This document shows, in pieces, positions 7,815 through 16,440 of a stretch of 53,359 nucleotides of DNA. How positions within the stretch are numbered: position 1 is the first letter of the stretch; the number at the start of each line of letters is the position of its first letter. Source of the DNA: Bradyrhizobium lablabi (GTDB lineage Bacteria; Pseudomonadota; Alphaproteobacteria; Rhizobiales; Xanthobacteraceae); the NCBI RefSeq assembly GCF_001440475.1, contig NZ_LLYB01000057.1, positions 209,318 through 262,676 of the forward strand. The letters are read 5' to 3'. Under the pieces are notes generated by a model. The model was given only the letters and a program-made list of their open reading frames with translations, was not told where the DNA came from and searched no databases. Position numbers and translations under genes: made by a program.

Positions 7815-9041
7815 ATGAACGGAAATCTGGTCCGGCTCGCGTTTTGTTGTTTTGCGTTGATCGGAGCGCTCGGCGCAGGCGGTCTCGCCCATGCGCAGAG
7901 CGTCGCTCTCGTCGGCGGCAGTGTCTACGCATCGCCCGACGCCGCCCCGCTTGCGGACGGCGTCATCGTCACGTCGAACGGCGTCATCACGGCGGTCGGC
8001 AGCCGCAGCGAGGTTCAGCTTCCCGCCGACGCGCGTGTGATCGATTGCTCGGGCAAGACGGTGGTAGCCGGTTTCTGGAACAGCCACGTCCATTTTACGG
8101 AAGCGGTATGGAGGAGCGCCGGCTCGGCTCCATCAGCGCCAATGGCCGAACACATGCAGGCGATGCTGACACGGTGGGGGTTTACGAGCGTCTGGGATCT
8201 CGGTTCGGACGGCAGAGATACGGTGGCGCTGCGCCGCCGGGTCAACGCTGGCGAGATACCGGGCCCGGACATCCATACGGTAGGCAGCATCTTTCCCCGG
8301 GACGGCCATCCAGCCTATCTCCCGGCCGAGATGAAGCTGCCCGAGGCTGCGACGCCCGAGGACGCTGCGCAGTTGATGCGAACCTATCTTGGTTTTGGGC
8401 TCGACGGCCTCAAGCTGTTCACCGGCTCCTACAAGGGCCAAGGCAAGCCGGTCGTGAATATGGACCCGGCAATTGCCAGGGCGGCGGTCGACGTGGCCCA
8501 TGCTGCAGGCAAGCCGGCGTTCGCCCACCCGCAAAACATGGCGGGCGTCGAGGCCGTGATCGCGGCCGGCGTCGATGTCATGGCGCACACGGTTGCGGGC
8601 GAACCGCCTTACTTCCCCGAGCAACTCGCGCGCTTCAAGCAGCAGGGTGTCGCGCTGATTCCGACGCTGTCGCTGTTTGCAAAGCTTCCGGTCGGACCGG
8701 ACATATCCGCGCGCCTCGTCGCCACGACCGTTGCCCAGGTCAAGGCGTTTGCCGACAATGGCGGCCCGGTCCTGTTCGGCACCGATATCGGTTTCACCAA
8801 CTATTACGACACCACGCTCGAATATGAGCTGATGCACCGCGCGCTGTCGGAACGCCAGATCCTGGCCTCGCTGACCACCAATCCCGCGGGCTATTTCAAG
8901 GCGGCGAAGAAGGGGCGAGTCGATAAGGATTTTGATGCCGACCTCGTGGTGCTCGACGGCGATCCGCTCGCCGACGTCACCAACCTCGCCAAGGTTGCGT
9001 ACACGATCCGCGCGGGGAAGGTGATCTATCAGAAGCCGTGA
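7815..9041 (+). CDS. Exported amidohydrolase-family protein
   Basis: A 408-residue metal-dependent hydrolase with a signal peptide (residues 1-28, AHA/QS). The metallo-hydrolase ligands are all present: HVH at 91-93, Lys 200 (GLKLF), His 238 (FAHPQ), His 258 (MAHTV) and Asp 324 (FGTDIGF). The C-terminal LVVLDGDPLADV stretch is the usual small beta-domain of imidazolonepropionase-like enzymes. It is predicted to hydrolyse a cyclic amide, lactone or dipeptide-like substrate in the periplasm; the sequence does not fix the substrate. Spacing on both sides suggests a single-gene unit. Confidence 0.85.
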   Translation: MNGNLVRLAFCCFALIGALGAGGLAHAQSVALVGGSVYASPDAAPLADGVIVTSNGVITAVGSRSEVQLPADARVIDCSGKTVVAGFWNSHVHFTEAVWRSAGSAPSAPMAEHMQAMLTRWGFTSVWDLGSDGRDTVALRRRVNAGEIPGPDIHTVGSIFPRDGHPAYLPAEMKLPEAATPEDAAQLMRTYLGFGLDGLKLFTGSYKGQGKPVVNMDPAIARAAVDVAHAAGKPAFAHPQNMAGVEAVIAAGVDVMAHTVAGEPPYFPEQLARFKQQGVALIPTLSLFAKLPVGPDISARLVATTVAQVKAFADNGGPVLFGTDIGFTNYYDTTLEYELMHRALSERQILASLTTNPAGYFKAAKKGRVDKDFDADLVVLDGDPLADVTNLAKVAYTIRAGKVIYQKP

Positions 9042-9065
9042 AGCGCCCCCGGGGGCAAACTTTTC

Positions 9066-9102
9066 GCGCAGGAGGGTTCGGTAACGGGAACCGGGCCTGC
9101 GC
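9066..9102. other. Two-tier hairpin between amidohydrolase and ATP12 genes
   Basis: Outer arms GCGCAGG / CCTGCGC enclose inner arms GGTTC / GAACC. A further GC-rich inverted segment (GGCC-AAAAAC-GGCC) follows at once. There is no T run, so this may be a dispersed palindromic repeat or a 3' stabilising structure rather than a terminator. Confidence 0.35.
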
Positions 9103-9243
9103 AGGCCAAAAACGGCCGCGCCTGCGCGTAAACCAACATCACAATTGATCGCCGCAACAGCCTCATCAGCTTTATTTGCACTGGCCGTTATCGTATTGTC
9201 AGAGCTGAACTATTACCCCATCTCGGCAAGCTGAAATCACGAC

Positions 9244-10017
9244 ATGCGTGAACTATTCGATGACGTCGCCGGACATTCGCCGCTCGATCCGCAGGAGTCG
9301 GTGCGTCGCGCCACGCGCGCGCCCCAGCGCAAGCGGTTCTACAAGGAAGCCGGCATTGCCGAGGTCGAGGGCGGGTTTGCCGTCACGCTCGACGGCAAGC
9401 CGATCCGCACGCCTTCCGGCCGCCAGGTCGTCGCGCCCAGCAGCGCCATTGCCGAGCAGATCGCCGCGGAATGGAATGCGCAGGGTGAGACCATCGATCC
9501 CCTGACCATGCCGCTGACGCGCTTTGCCAACTCTGTCGGCGAGGTCTCCGATCGCGTCGATGCCGTGGCCGACGATGTCGCAAAATACCTCGGCACGGAT
9601 TTGCTGTTTTATCGCGCCGGCCATCCCGAGGCGCTGGTTGCCCGCGAAGCCGCGTATTGGGACCCGGTGCTGGCCTGGGCGGCGAACAGCCTCGGCGCGC
9701 ATTTCATCCTGTCCGAGGGCATCGTGCATGTCGCCCAGCCGGAGCAGGCGATCACGGCGGCCCGCGCGGTCTTTCCCAGCGATCCATGGTCGGTGGCGGC
9801 GCTGCATGTGGTGACGACGCTGACCGGCTCGGCGCTGCTGGCGTTGGCGTTGGTGCGCGGAGCCATGGATTCCGACGAGGTTTGGGCCGCCGCCCATGTC
9901 GATGATGACTGGAATGTCGAGAAATGGGGCGTCGACGAAGAGGTCGCGGCCCGCCGCGCGGCCAGATTCATCGATTTCCGGGCCGCCGTGACCATTTTGG
10001 ACGCCCTGAAGGCCTGA
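9244..10017 (+). CDS. ATP12-family F1-ATPase assembly chaperone
   Basis: A 257-residue cytoplasmic protein of the ATP12 family, which in mitochondria chaperones the F1 alpha subunit; bacterial members are confined largely to alphaproteobacteria. Diagnostic segments are KRFYKEAGI, FAVTLDGKPIRTPSGR (residues about 46-61), AAEWNAQGE, MPLTRFANS and DLLFYRAGHPEALV. The C-terminal part holds WSVAALHVVTTLTGSALLALAL. Length is normal for the family. No signal peptide or membrane helix is expected, although one late segment is hydrophobic. No ATP synthase genes lie nearby. The start is the ATG at 9244; the ribosome site is weak. Confidence 0.9.
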   Translation: MRELFDDVAGHSPLDPQESVRRATRAPQRKRFYKEAGIAEVEGGFAVTLDGKPIRTPSGRQVVAPSSAIAEQIAAEWNAQGETIDPLTMPLTRFANSVGEVSDRVDAVADDVAKYLGTDLLFYRAGHPEALVAREAAYWDPVLAWAANSLGAHFILSEGIVHVAQPEQAITAARAVFPSDPWSVAALHVVTTLTGSALLALALVRGAMDSDEVWAAAHVDDDWNVEKWGVDEEVAARRAARFIDFRAAVTILDALKA

Positions 10018-10031
10018 ACGCCCGCCATCGG

Positions 10032-10046
10032 TTAAGCAGAGGTTTA
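10032..10046 (+). promoter_or_regulatory. CtrA-like box upstream of fliK-like gene
   Basis: TTAA-GCAGAGG-TTTA differs by one base from the CtrA consensus TTAA-N7-TTAA. It ends 41 nt before the fliK-like start, so a transcript starting about 20-30 nt downstream would have a short leader. CtrA controls flagellar genes in many alphaproteobacteria, which makes the location sensible, but a one-mismatch match is weak evidence. Confidence 0.3.
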
Positions 10047-10087
10047 CGACGCCGGGTTAGCCTTCGAGCCTGGCCGAGACCTCCGCT

Positions 10088-11689
10088 ATGGCGATTACGA
10101 TCAATTCCGTCTCTCCCGTGCTTGCCGCCCAAGAGGTCGGCAGCATTGCGCCTGAGTTCGTGCTGCAGCAGGGCAGCGTGGTCAACGCCCAGGTCCTGAA
10201 AGTGCTCTCGGCCGATCTGGTGCGGATCGCGATCGACAGCCTTTCGATCGACGTCGCCACGGAAATTCCGTTGCAGCCGGGCCAGAACCTGCAGCTTGCG
10301 GTCACGCAGACCAAGGACGGGGGCATCCGCCTGGCCATGGTCGGGCAGGGTGGTGATGTCGCCGACGCCGTCACATTGTCGCCGGACGCGCTCGTCGATG
10401 CCGCCGCCAATCGGCCGGCCATCGTTTCGTCGAAGAACGTGCTGACGCCGGTGGAGCGCGCTGCCGTCTCCGTGGCGGCGCAGGCGGCGGTGACCGAACA
10501 GGACAGCCTGGCGCCGTTGTTTGCCAATCTGGGTGCCGCGGTTTCCTCCAGCAACCTGCCGCCGAAATTGCGCGAGGCGATCGCGCAGGTGCTGGCGCAA
10601 CAGACTAGCCTCGATCAGAATCTCGACGGCGCCGACATCAAGACCGCATTCCAGAAATCCGGAATCTTCCTCGAGGCGTCGCTGGCATCGGGCTCGCTCC
10701 CGCAAGGCGGCGTGCCCGATCTCAAGGCCGCATTGATCGTGCTGCGCCAGACGCTGCAATCGGCGCTCGGGATCAATTCGACGGCCGCGCCGCCGGCAAC
10801 ACCGGCCGCGCCACAACAACCCGCCGCGCCGCCATCGGCTTCCAACGCGAGCCTTGCGCCGGCCTTGCTGCCCAATGTCCATGTGCAGGAAATCCTGCTG
10901 CCGCAGGCGCGATTGCCTACAGCCGAGAATCTCGCGCTGCCGGGCCAGCTCGCCCGAAACCCGCTTGCAGCCGCGCTCGACGCCGGCCCATCGGCCGGCG
11001 CAACGCTGAACCTCTTGCAGGAGGCGCTGCAGGAACTCGGCGTCCCCGCGCGCGTTGCGGCCACGGCCGCCATGAAAGATGCTCGCAGCGGCGACGTCAC
11101 CTTCCAAACCAACACTCCGCCGCCACCGATCCGTGGCGCGCCGCCGGCGGCGCAACCGGTCGCGTCTCCCACCATCGCGCCGCATGCGCCGCTCGAGTCG
11201 ACCGTGCATCATCTGCTCGACGACACCGATGGCGCGATTGCACGGCAAACCCTGCTGCAGGTGGCCTCCCTGCCGGACCGCATCGACAACGCCGCGCCGA
11301 AAGTCGACACGACGCTGCCGCGCTGGCATTTCGAAATTCCCTTCGTGACGCCGCAGGGCACGGCGATGGCGCAGTTCGAGATTTCCCGCGATGGCGCCAA
11401 CGAGGGCGTCGAGGCGGCCAAGCGGGTGTGGCGCGCGCGGTTTTCGCTCGACGTCGAGCCGGCCGGCCCGGTTCACGCGCTGATATCGCTCACCGGCGAC
11501 AAGACCTCGGTGCGGATCTGGGCGGAACGGCCGGCGACCGCGGAGCAACTGCGCGCCGGGACGCCGCAACTGACCGAAGCGCTCAGCCGGGCCGAACTGC
11601 AGCCCGGCGACATCGTGATCCGCGACGGCGCGCCGCCGCAGGCCGCGCCTGCTGCCCGTGCCGGGCATTTCCTGGATCGCGCGCTATGA
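10088..11689 (+). CDS. FliK-like flagellar hook-length control family protein
   Basis: A 533-residue protein with a two-domain layout of the FliK family. The N-terminal region (1-200) is Ala/Val/Leu-rich, and a central stretch (about 245-275) is Pro/Ala-rich and probably disordered. The C-terminal part (about 400-510: [47 protein letters not shown]) matches the Flg_hook C-terminal domain. FliK measures hook length and switches the export gate through FlhB. The next gene overlaps by 4 nt (ATGA) and encodes an FlhB C-terminal-like protein, so the two are translationally coupled and likely partners. No other flagellar genes are present, so a role in a type III export process other than the hook cannot be excluded. 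Confidence 0.8.
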   Translation: MAITINSVSPVLAAQEVGSIAPEFVLQQGSVVNAQVLKVLSADLVRIAIDSLSIDVATEIPLQPGQNLQLAVTQTKDGGIRLAMVGQGGDVADAVTLSPDALVDAAANRPAIVSSKNVLTPVERAAVSVAAQAAVTEQDSLAPLFANLGAAVSSSNLPPKLREAIAQVLAQQTSLDQNLDGADIKTAFQKSGIFLEASLASGSLPQGGVPDLKAALIVLRQTLQSALGINSTAAPPATPAAPQQPAAPPSASNASLAPALLPNVHVQEILLPQARLPTAENLALPGQLARNPLAAALDAGPSAGATLNLLQEALQELGVPARVAATAAMKDARSGDVTFQTNTPPPPIRGAPPAAQPVASPTIAPHAPLESTVHHLLDDTDGAIARQTLLQVASLPDRIDNAAPKVDTTLPRWHFEIPFVTPQGTAMAQFEISRDGANEGVEAAKRVWRARFSLDVEPAGPVHALISLTGDKTSVRIWAERPATAEQLRAGTPQLTEALSRAELQPGDIVIRDGAPPQAAPAARAGHFLDRAL

Positions 11690-11952
11690 GCGTCGATACC
11701 AGGAACAAGCTTGCGGTCGCGCTGCATTACGACAAGACCGGTGCCCCGCGCGTCGTCGCCAAGGGCAAGGGCACCATCGGCGCCAAAATCGTCGAACTCG
11801 CCAAAGAGCATGACATTCCGATCGAGGAGAACGAATTGCTGGCGGGCGCCTTGTCCCATGTCGAGATCGGCGACGAGATTCCGCCGGAGCTCTACAAGGC
11901 CGTCGCCGAAGTGCTAATCTTCGTGCTGCGGCTGTCGGGCCGGATTCGGTAG
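11686..11952 (+). CDS. Stand-alone FlhB C-terminal-like (EscU/YscU/FlhB family) switch protein
   Basis: An 88-residue soluble protein equal to the cytoplasmic C-terminal domain of FlhB/YscU export-switch proteins without the membrane part. Recognisable segments are [59 protein letters not shown]. The NPTH autocleavage loop of full-length FlhB is not present. Its ATG overlaps the fliK-like stop codon. Similar short proteins accompany FliK-like genes in other bacteria; the interaction with the export apparatus is inferred from that pairing. Confidence 0.85.
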   Translation: MSVDTRNKLAVALHYDKTGAPRVVAKGKGTIGAKIVELAKEHDIPIEENELLAGALSHVEIGDEIPPELYKAVAEVLIFVLRLSGRIR

Positions 11953-12214
11953 GGCGAGTACTCATAAAAGCGATGTAGCCGGACGTCCTGAAAATATCCG
12001 TTGCTAGGGATTGAGCCGACTTCGTCTAATCACCCGCCGATGTCGCCTTATGCCCCTCAATGGACATTGGCCCGGTGAATTTTCCCGAATCGAATAGCAA
12101 CCTGCAATCCGGACAGACGTTACGGGGTCATCACCGCCCGGTCCCTTGGCAGTAGCGGTGATGAGATCGCCCATCACGCGCTCCCGCCTCACTCTAGCAG
12201 GAAAGGAGTGCGTC

Positions 12215-12838
12215 ATGAGACGACGCTCGCAGCCCAATACATTTAAACAGCCCCACACATTTAAAGAGACTCTGAACGCGGAGAAAGCCCGCTTCGAAGT
12301 GGCTTCGCCGCAGCGTTCGCCATCATCGATCGTGCTCCAAGATGCGGACCATGACGTCTACCTCGTACTACTGGACGCTTTCGGGGCGTGGGTAGGCCGC
12401 GCCTGGCGCGAGACCGATGATGATGGGGGTACGTATCGCGAGATGCTGATCCGCGACCTCTTGCATGGAGTGTTCAGCCATCCGGTGCGCATCGTCGCCT
12501 TCAACACCGCCGAGGGATGGTCGCGCAATATCACGACTGAAATCGCTGCCGAGCTGAAGCAGCGCAGCGACGAAGGCCAGAATATCCCTATCTCAGTACA
12601 GCATTTGCCAGAAATGGCCGGCAACCAAGGGCAGAATCCGGTGCGACAAACGACCATGGATAGCGCGCAGCACTGCCAAGATCAGGCGGCAGAATGCCTT
12701 CGCTTGATCAATAGGACGAACAACGAAGAAGAGGCTCAGGTTCTGAGGAATATTGCTCAAACCTGGTCAAGACTTGCGGGCCAGATCGACCGATATAACG
12801 TGGTCCTGCGCGAACAAAGCCGCATAGCCCGAAAATGA
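12215..12838 (+). CDS. Hypothetical protein made of two apparently fused modules
   Basis: A 207-residue protein. ATG 12215 is chosen for the AAAGGAG site 5-7 nt upstream; an in-frame extension to 12146 lacks one. The first about 130 residues (YLVLLDAFGAWVGRAWRETD, LIRDLLHGVFSHPVRIVAFN, WSRNITTEIAAEL) are a soluble domain I do not recognise by name. The last about 60 residues (DSAQHCQDQAAECLRL, ETWSRLAGQID-like) resemble the small free-standing helical proteins common in Bradyrhizobium that start near a Met and carry YRxQAAECRRLA. An internal Met falls exactly at that junction (12656), so the C-terminal part could also be made alone. No function is assigned. Confidence 0.75.
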   Translation: MRRRSQPNTFKQPHTFKETLNAEKARFEVASPQRSPSSIVLQDADHDVYLVLLDAFGAWVGRAWRETDDDGGTYREMLIRDLLHGVFSHPVRIVAFNTAEGWSRNITTEIAAELKQRSDEGQNIPISVQHLPEMAGNQGQNPVRQTTMDSAQHCQDQAAECLRLINRTNNEEEAQVLRNIAQTWSRLAGQIDRYNVVLREQSRIARK

Positions 12839-12860
12839 GGCTACCTCGGTTGGTGGCCTC
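12837..12860 (+). terminator. Intrinsic terminator overlapping the stop codon
   Basis: GAGGCTACC / GGTGGCCTC form a 9-bp stem (one U-G pair) with a 6-nt loop, followed by TTTCATTT. The left arm includes the last two bases of the TGA stop codon. Position and T-rich tail fit a Rho-independent terminator for the preceding gene. Confidence 0.65.
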
Positions 12861-13074
12861 TTTCATTTGGCGAATGTCGCCTGTTGGCCCTTCGGCGACC
12901 TCCGGCGATGTCCGCTTTAGTGCTGCTGTTGAGCGATGAGCCGACAACAGGCGCGACCAAAACCAAACGCCTGATTTATGAGTATTCGTCCTGGATCGGT
13001 TCCAGCTATTGTCATAGTTTCTCCACGATGCGGTCAGCATCGTTTCTGCACCCGTTCATTATTCGGATGTTTCC

Positions 13075-13887
13075 GTGATCAATCGTCGCCATGCGCTCGG
13101 CGTCCTTGCCGCCACAAGCCTGTTTCCCGCGCGCAGCTTTGCCAACGTCTCCTACCAGCGCAGCGAGTTTCGCGACGACCTCTCCAAGCGCTTTTTCGAT
13201 CTCGGCACCGTCGGCACCTTCGTTGCCTACAAGATCGATGACTACCTGATCATCGCCAGCGACAAGGTGCGCTCGGGCGAGGGCAGGCTGCCGGCTTCGA
13301 CCTTCAAGATTCCGAATTCGCTCATCGCGCTCGAGACCGGCGTGGTCGAGGACCCCGACAAGGATGTGTTCAAGTGGGACGGCGTGACGCGCAGCATCGA
13401 GGCCTGGAACAAGGACCACACGCTGCGTTCGGCGATCGCGGTCTCCGCGGTGCCAGTCTATCAGGAGATCGCGCGGCGCATCGGGGCTGAGCGCATGCAG
13501 AAATATCTCGACCTGCTCGACTACGGCAACCATGACATCGGCGGCGGCATCGACCAGTTCTGGCTGAGCGGGAAGCTGCGCATCGATCCGATCCAGCAGA
13601 TCGATTTCGTCGACCGCTTGCGGCGCGGCGTGCTGCCGGTCGGAAAGCGCAGCCAGGAATTGACGCGCGACATCCTGCCGGTGACCAAGGTCGGCGACGC
13701 CACCATCCGCGCCAAGAGCGGCCTGCTCGGCGCCGAGCAGGGCTCACTGGGCTGGATGGTCGGCTGGGCCGAGAAGGGCAGCCAGCAGACCGTGTTCGCC
13801 ATGAACATGGACTGCAAGGAGCAGAGCCACATCGACGCGCGCATGACTGTGGTGCAGCAATGCCTCGCCGATATCGTCGCGATTTAA
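13075..13887 (+). CDS. Class D (OXA-type) beta-lactamase with Tat-like signal
   Basis: A 270-residue serine beta-lactamase-family protein. All class D landmarks are visible: STFK at residues 75-78 (catalytic Ser75, the Lys that is normally carboxylated at 78), S-A-V at 124-126, Y-G-N at 150-152, FWLSG near 162-166 and K-S-G at 214-216, where OXA enzymes have KTG or KSG. The N terminus INRRHALGVLA is a Tat-like export signal. The start is GTG 13075; no in-frame ATG or strong ribosome site lies upstream. It is expected to hydrolyse penicillin-type beta-lactams in the periplasm. Codon use matches the neighbours and no mobile element adjoins it, so it looks like a resident chromosomal gene. No regulator gene is adjacent. 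Confidence 0.9.
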   Translation: MINRRHALGVLAATSLFPARSFANVSYQRSEFRDDLSKRFFDLGTVGTFVAYKIDDYLIIASDKVRSGEGRLPASTFKIPNSLIALETGVVEDPDKDVFKWDGVTRSIEAWNKDHTLRSAIAVSAVPVYQEIARRIGAERMQKYLDLLDYGNHDIGGGIDQFWLSGKLRIDPIQQIDFVDRLRRGVLPVGKRSQELTRDILPVTKVGDATIRAKSGLLGAEQGSLGWMVGWAEKGSQQTVFAMNMDCKEQSHIDARMTVVQQCLADIVAI

Positions 13888-13892
13888 GCCAT

Positions 13893-14011
13893 AGCGTTTT
13901 CGAGCGAAAGCCTGCCCCGGACTTGATCCGGGGTGGATACCGGTTCGCGTGAAGAAAACGCCTCAAAATAAAATCCGGAGCTATCGGTTCTGATTCAATC
14001 AGAACCGATAG
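13893..14011. repeat. Dispersed palindromic repeat, copy 1 (convergent junction)
   Basis: Two nested palindromes: GCGTTTTC...GAAAACGC, then CTATCGGTTCTGATT / AATCAGAACCGATAG (15-bp arms, 1-nt centre, 13981-14011). A second copy with the same backbone lies at 31073-31172. This copy additionally contains an inserted CCCCGGACTTGATCCGGGG palindrome. It sits between the convergent beta-lactamase gene and the minus-strand gene at 14016, where it could act as a two-way terminator. Confidence 0.8.
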
Positions 14012-14015
14012 TGCG

Positions 14016-14504
14016 CTAGCGCCGGTTCAACGCGAGCGAGACGGACGTGATGTTGGTGCCCTGAGGCTGGATGGATACCGTCTGCCGACCGCCACGCGTC
14101 GTCAACGACAGGTTGGCCGAAAAACTGTCGCCTCGCGCGGCAGCCTCGACATGATCGCCGGCGGCGCGTCCGGAAAGGGTGCCGGATGCGTTGCGGCTTG
14201 CTTCAGTCCATGAACCCCTGATCGCGCCGCCATGATATTCCACCTCGCTTGCGAGGTCGAATTTATAGCTCGCGCTGGCGCAAGTCAGATTGAGCCTAAG
14301 CTGTTCGCCACTTCCGGCGACGTCATACGCCGCACGGCAGCGCAATTGCTCCTGCTGACCGTCGCTGGTGCTGAGCACGCCGCCGCCGGACCAAGTGCCG
14401 GCCATGGCCACGAAGGGCGAGGCAGGCGCGGCCAGCGCCGCGCTGCCGGCCAGCGACAGCGATGCGAGCAGCATCGCCGTTCGCGTGAGATTGGATCCAG
14501 ACAT
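14016..14504 (-). CDS. Exported hypothetical protein
   Basis: A 162-residue protein; ATG 14504 has GGAGATC 6 nt upstream, so I prefer it to the longer frame from 14531. Residues 1-26 are a signal peptide (ending ALAAPA). The mature part starts PFVAMAGTWSGGG and is rich in Ser, Thr, Gly and Arg with alternating polar and hydrophobic residues, suggesting a small beta-rich, lipocalin-like fold. A Cys pair (RCRAAYDV and LTCASASY) could form a disulfide. Family members with the WSGGG start are common in Bradyrhizobium by memory, with no known function. Confidence 0.75.
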   Translation of the reverse strand: MSGSNLTRTAMLLASLSLAGSAALAAPASPFVAMAGTWSGGGVLSTSDGQQEQLRCRAAYDVAGSGEQLRLNLTCASASYKFDLASEVEYHGGAIRGSWTEASRNASGTLSGRAAGDHVEAAARGDSFSANLSLTTRGGRQTVSIQPQGTNITSVSLALNRR

Positions 14505-14601
14505 CTTGATGATCTCCGTTCGGTTTGGCATTCAACGCCAAAACCGCAAACGGGTTCATCGGTTCCGCGGCTGTCCGGCTCGGCCGGGTTTCACCAAGTC
14601 G

Positions 14602-15603
14602 TTATCCGAGCTTCAGCAACGCCTGCAGAAAATCGCTCACCGCCTTCTGCGCGTCCTTCGCCGTTGCCGGATTGCCACCGACATGCGGATTGAGCGCGAT
14701 GCAGGCATCCTTGTAGGTGAAGGGCTCCTTGGTGTCGTCGTTCATGAGAACTCCGCCTTCGCCCTCCCTAAGGCGGCAATTGCGGGCGGACTGCGCATTG
14801 GCTGAAACGGCGATCGTGCTGAGGCCGAGCAGGCCGGCATCGAAGCCGTGTGCGGAATCCGGATATTCCGTCAGCGTCGCGTCGCGCTTGGCGTCCTGCA
14901 GGCGGGCGAGATAGGCCTTGCAGGTGGCGACGGGGTTGTAGTCGTCAGGCGTGCCGTGAAAGATCCGGATCGGACGCGCCGCGACCTCGGTGTCGGTGGC
15001 GTAGGTCGTCGAGCAATCCGGATAGAACGGAATGTAGGCGGCAAACTGCGCGCCGGACTTGTTCCAGAGCTTGTGGAAGCGATCGAGGCTGGCGTAGAGC
15101 GCCGCCTGTCCGCCACGCGAAAATCCCATCAGCACGATCCGGTCAGGATCGACGCGCGGATGCTTGGCGAGGATTTCGAGCGAACGATAGGTGTCGACGA
15201 TGAAATTCAATCGGCCGAGCAGGGCCTGGTTGGGGCCGACCGCGGTGAGCCCGCGGCCGCTGAACCCGTCGATCACGAAGGTCGAAATCCCCATCGCATT
15301 GAAGTGGCGCACCCAGGGGTCCATGCCGGCGCCGACGCCGCTCGATCCGTGCATCAGCACCACGACGGGAAGCTTGCCGGTGCCTTGCGCGATGCGCAAT
15401 TCGCCGGCGACGGTGACCTGCTTGCCATTGGCATCGCCGTTCAAAAATTGCTGGTCGGAAATCGTCAGCGACGGAATAGCGTAGATTTCAGTGCGGGCGG
15501 CGACGTCCTTCGGCATCGATTGCGCGGATGTTTCGATGCAGGTGAATAGAACAGCGGTGCAAAGAATTGCGCCGGTCACGGCGACGCGCCAATCCGTCAG
15601 CAT
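14602..15603 (-). CDS. Exported dienelactone-hydrolase-like alpha/beta-hydrolase
   Basis: A 333-residue protein with a signal peptide (1-28). MHGSSGV (residues 84-90) forms the oxyanion region. GFSRGG holds the nucleophile Ser162, HGTPDDYNP holds Asp220/221, and DSAHGFD holds His252; together these make a complete triad. Cys197, Cys228 and two Cys near the C terminus may form disulfides. This matches periplasmic dienelactone-hydrolase-like esterases, with unknown substrate. A run of eight G residues serves as ribosome site 7 nt before the ATG. Confidence 0.85.
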   Translation of the reverse strand: MLTDWRVAVTGAILCTAVLFTCIETSAQSMPKDVAARTEIYAIPSLTISDQQFLNGDANGKQVTVAGELRIAQGTGKLPVVVLMHGSSGVGAGMDPWVRHFNAMGISTFVIDGFSGRGLTAVGPNQALLGRLNFIVDTYRSLEILAKHPRVDPDRIVLMGFSRGGQAALYASLDRFHKLWNKSGAQFAAYIPFYPDCSTTYATDTEVAARPIRIFHGTPDDYNPVATCKAYLARLQDAKRDATLTEYPDSAHGFDAGLLGLSTIAVSANAQSARNCRLREGEGGVLMNDDTKEPFTYKDACIALNPHVGGNPATAKDAQKAVSDFLQALLKLG

Positions 15604-15751
15604 CGGTCAGTCCCCCCCCAAGTGTTTTCTTTATGGCCGTAACTAGATCAAGCAAGCGGCAGACTGTCAATTTGCCCGGCCAATGCCTCTGTGCGTGCGC
15701 CTTGCGGGAGCGTTGGAAACCGGGGAATATCCGATGCAGTTCGAGGGACAC

Positions 15752-16390
15752 ATGGCGATCATTTCAAGGGGAGCGGGCGTCGCTTTGCTCCTGGTCGGAC
15801 AAGCGCTGCTGTGGGGAAACGCGCGTGCTGCCGAGCCGTCTTACGACGATTATGTTGCGCAGGTGAAAGCCGGCAAGATCGAGATCGACTACACGGCGTT
15901 TCGTCTAGCTTATGCCGCCAGCCCGAAATACGCGCCTTACGGCACCATCGAGATCGTGAGCAAGCTGAAGAAGGCCTACGCCGCCGGCGATTGCCCATCA
16001 GCGATGGCGCACGCGAAGGAGGTGTTTGAGATCAACTTCGTTCAGATGGAAGCCCACAAGATCGCCGCCGTCTGCCTGAAGAAGGCGGGTAACGAGGAGG
16101 AGGCGCGGCGGGAGTATGCGATGTCCCTGGGGCTGTTCAGTTCCGTGCTCAAGTCGGGCGACGGAAAGAGCCCGGAAACCGCCTTCGTCGTCATCGCAGT
16201 CGACGAAGAGTACAGTGTGTTGGAGACCGCGTCGTTGACGCCGGTCAAGCAGGCACTGGTGAACCATGGAGGATCCGCCTTCGACCGGTTCGAGGTCAAA
16301 TTGCCGGATTCAGAGCGAACGGTAACGCTCTTTTTCAACGTCGACCGCCCGCACGCGCAATTGGCGCGAACGTTACAGAAACAGCAGTAG
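15752..16390 (+). CDS. Exported DUF4919-like protein
   Basis: A 212-residue protein starting at ATG 15752 (GAGGGA 3-6 nt upstream) with a signal peptide ending NARA/AEP; an alternative ATG at 15734 would only lengthen the n-region. The mature part (PSYDDYVAQVKAGKIEIDYTAFRLAYAASP) and the alpha-helical repeat-like middle (AYAAGDCPSAMAHAKEVFEIN, KKAGNEEEARREYAMSLGLF) match what I recall as DUF4919. The C-terminal part VTLFFNVDRP is beta-like. Function unknown; the helices suggest a protein-interaction role. Confidence 0.75.
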   Translation: MAIISRGAGVALLLVGQALLWGNARAAEPSYDDYVAQVKAGKIEIDYTAFRLAYAASPKYAPYGTIEIVSKLKKAYAAGDCPSAMAHAKEVFEINFVQMEAHKIAAVCLKKAGNEEEARREYAMSLGLFSSVLKSGDGKSPETAFVVIAVDEEYSVLETASLTPVKQALVNHGGSAFDRFEVKLPDSERTVTLFFNVDRPHAQLARTLQKQQ

Positions 16391-16440
16391 ACGATCACGC
16401 GACCGTGGCGTTTTGTTCGCTTGCGTAGCGCAACGCCTGC

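Noticed and set aside
9968..11668. A 566-codon minus-strand frame opposite the fliK-like gene
   Set aside because: Arg/Gly-rich shadow of a high-GC3 gene; the plus strand has the family signature and the ATGA overlap with the next gene.
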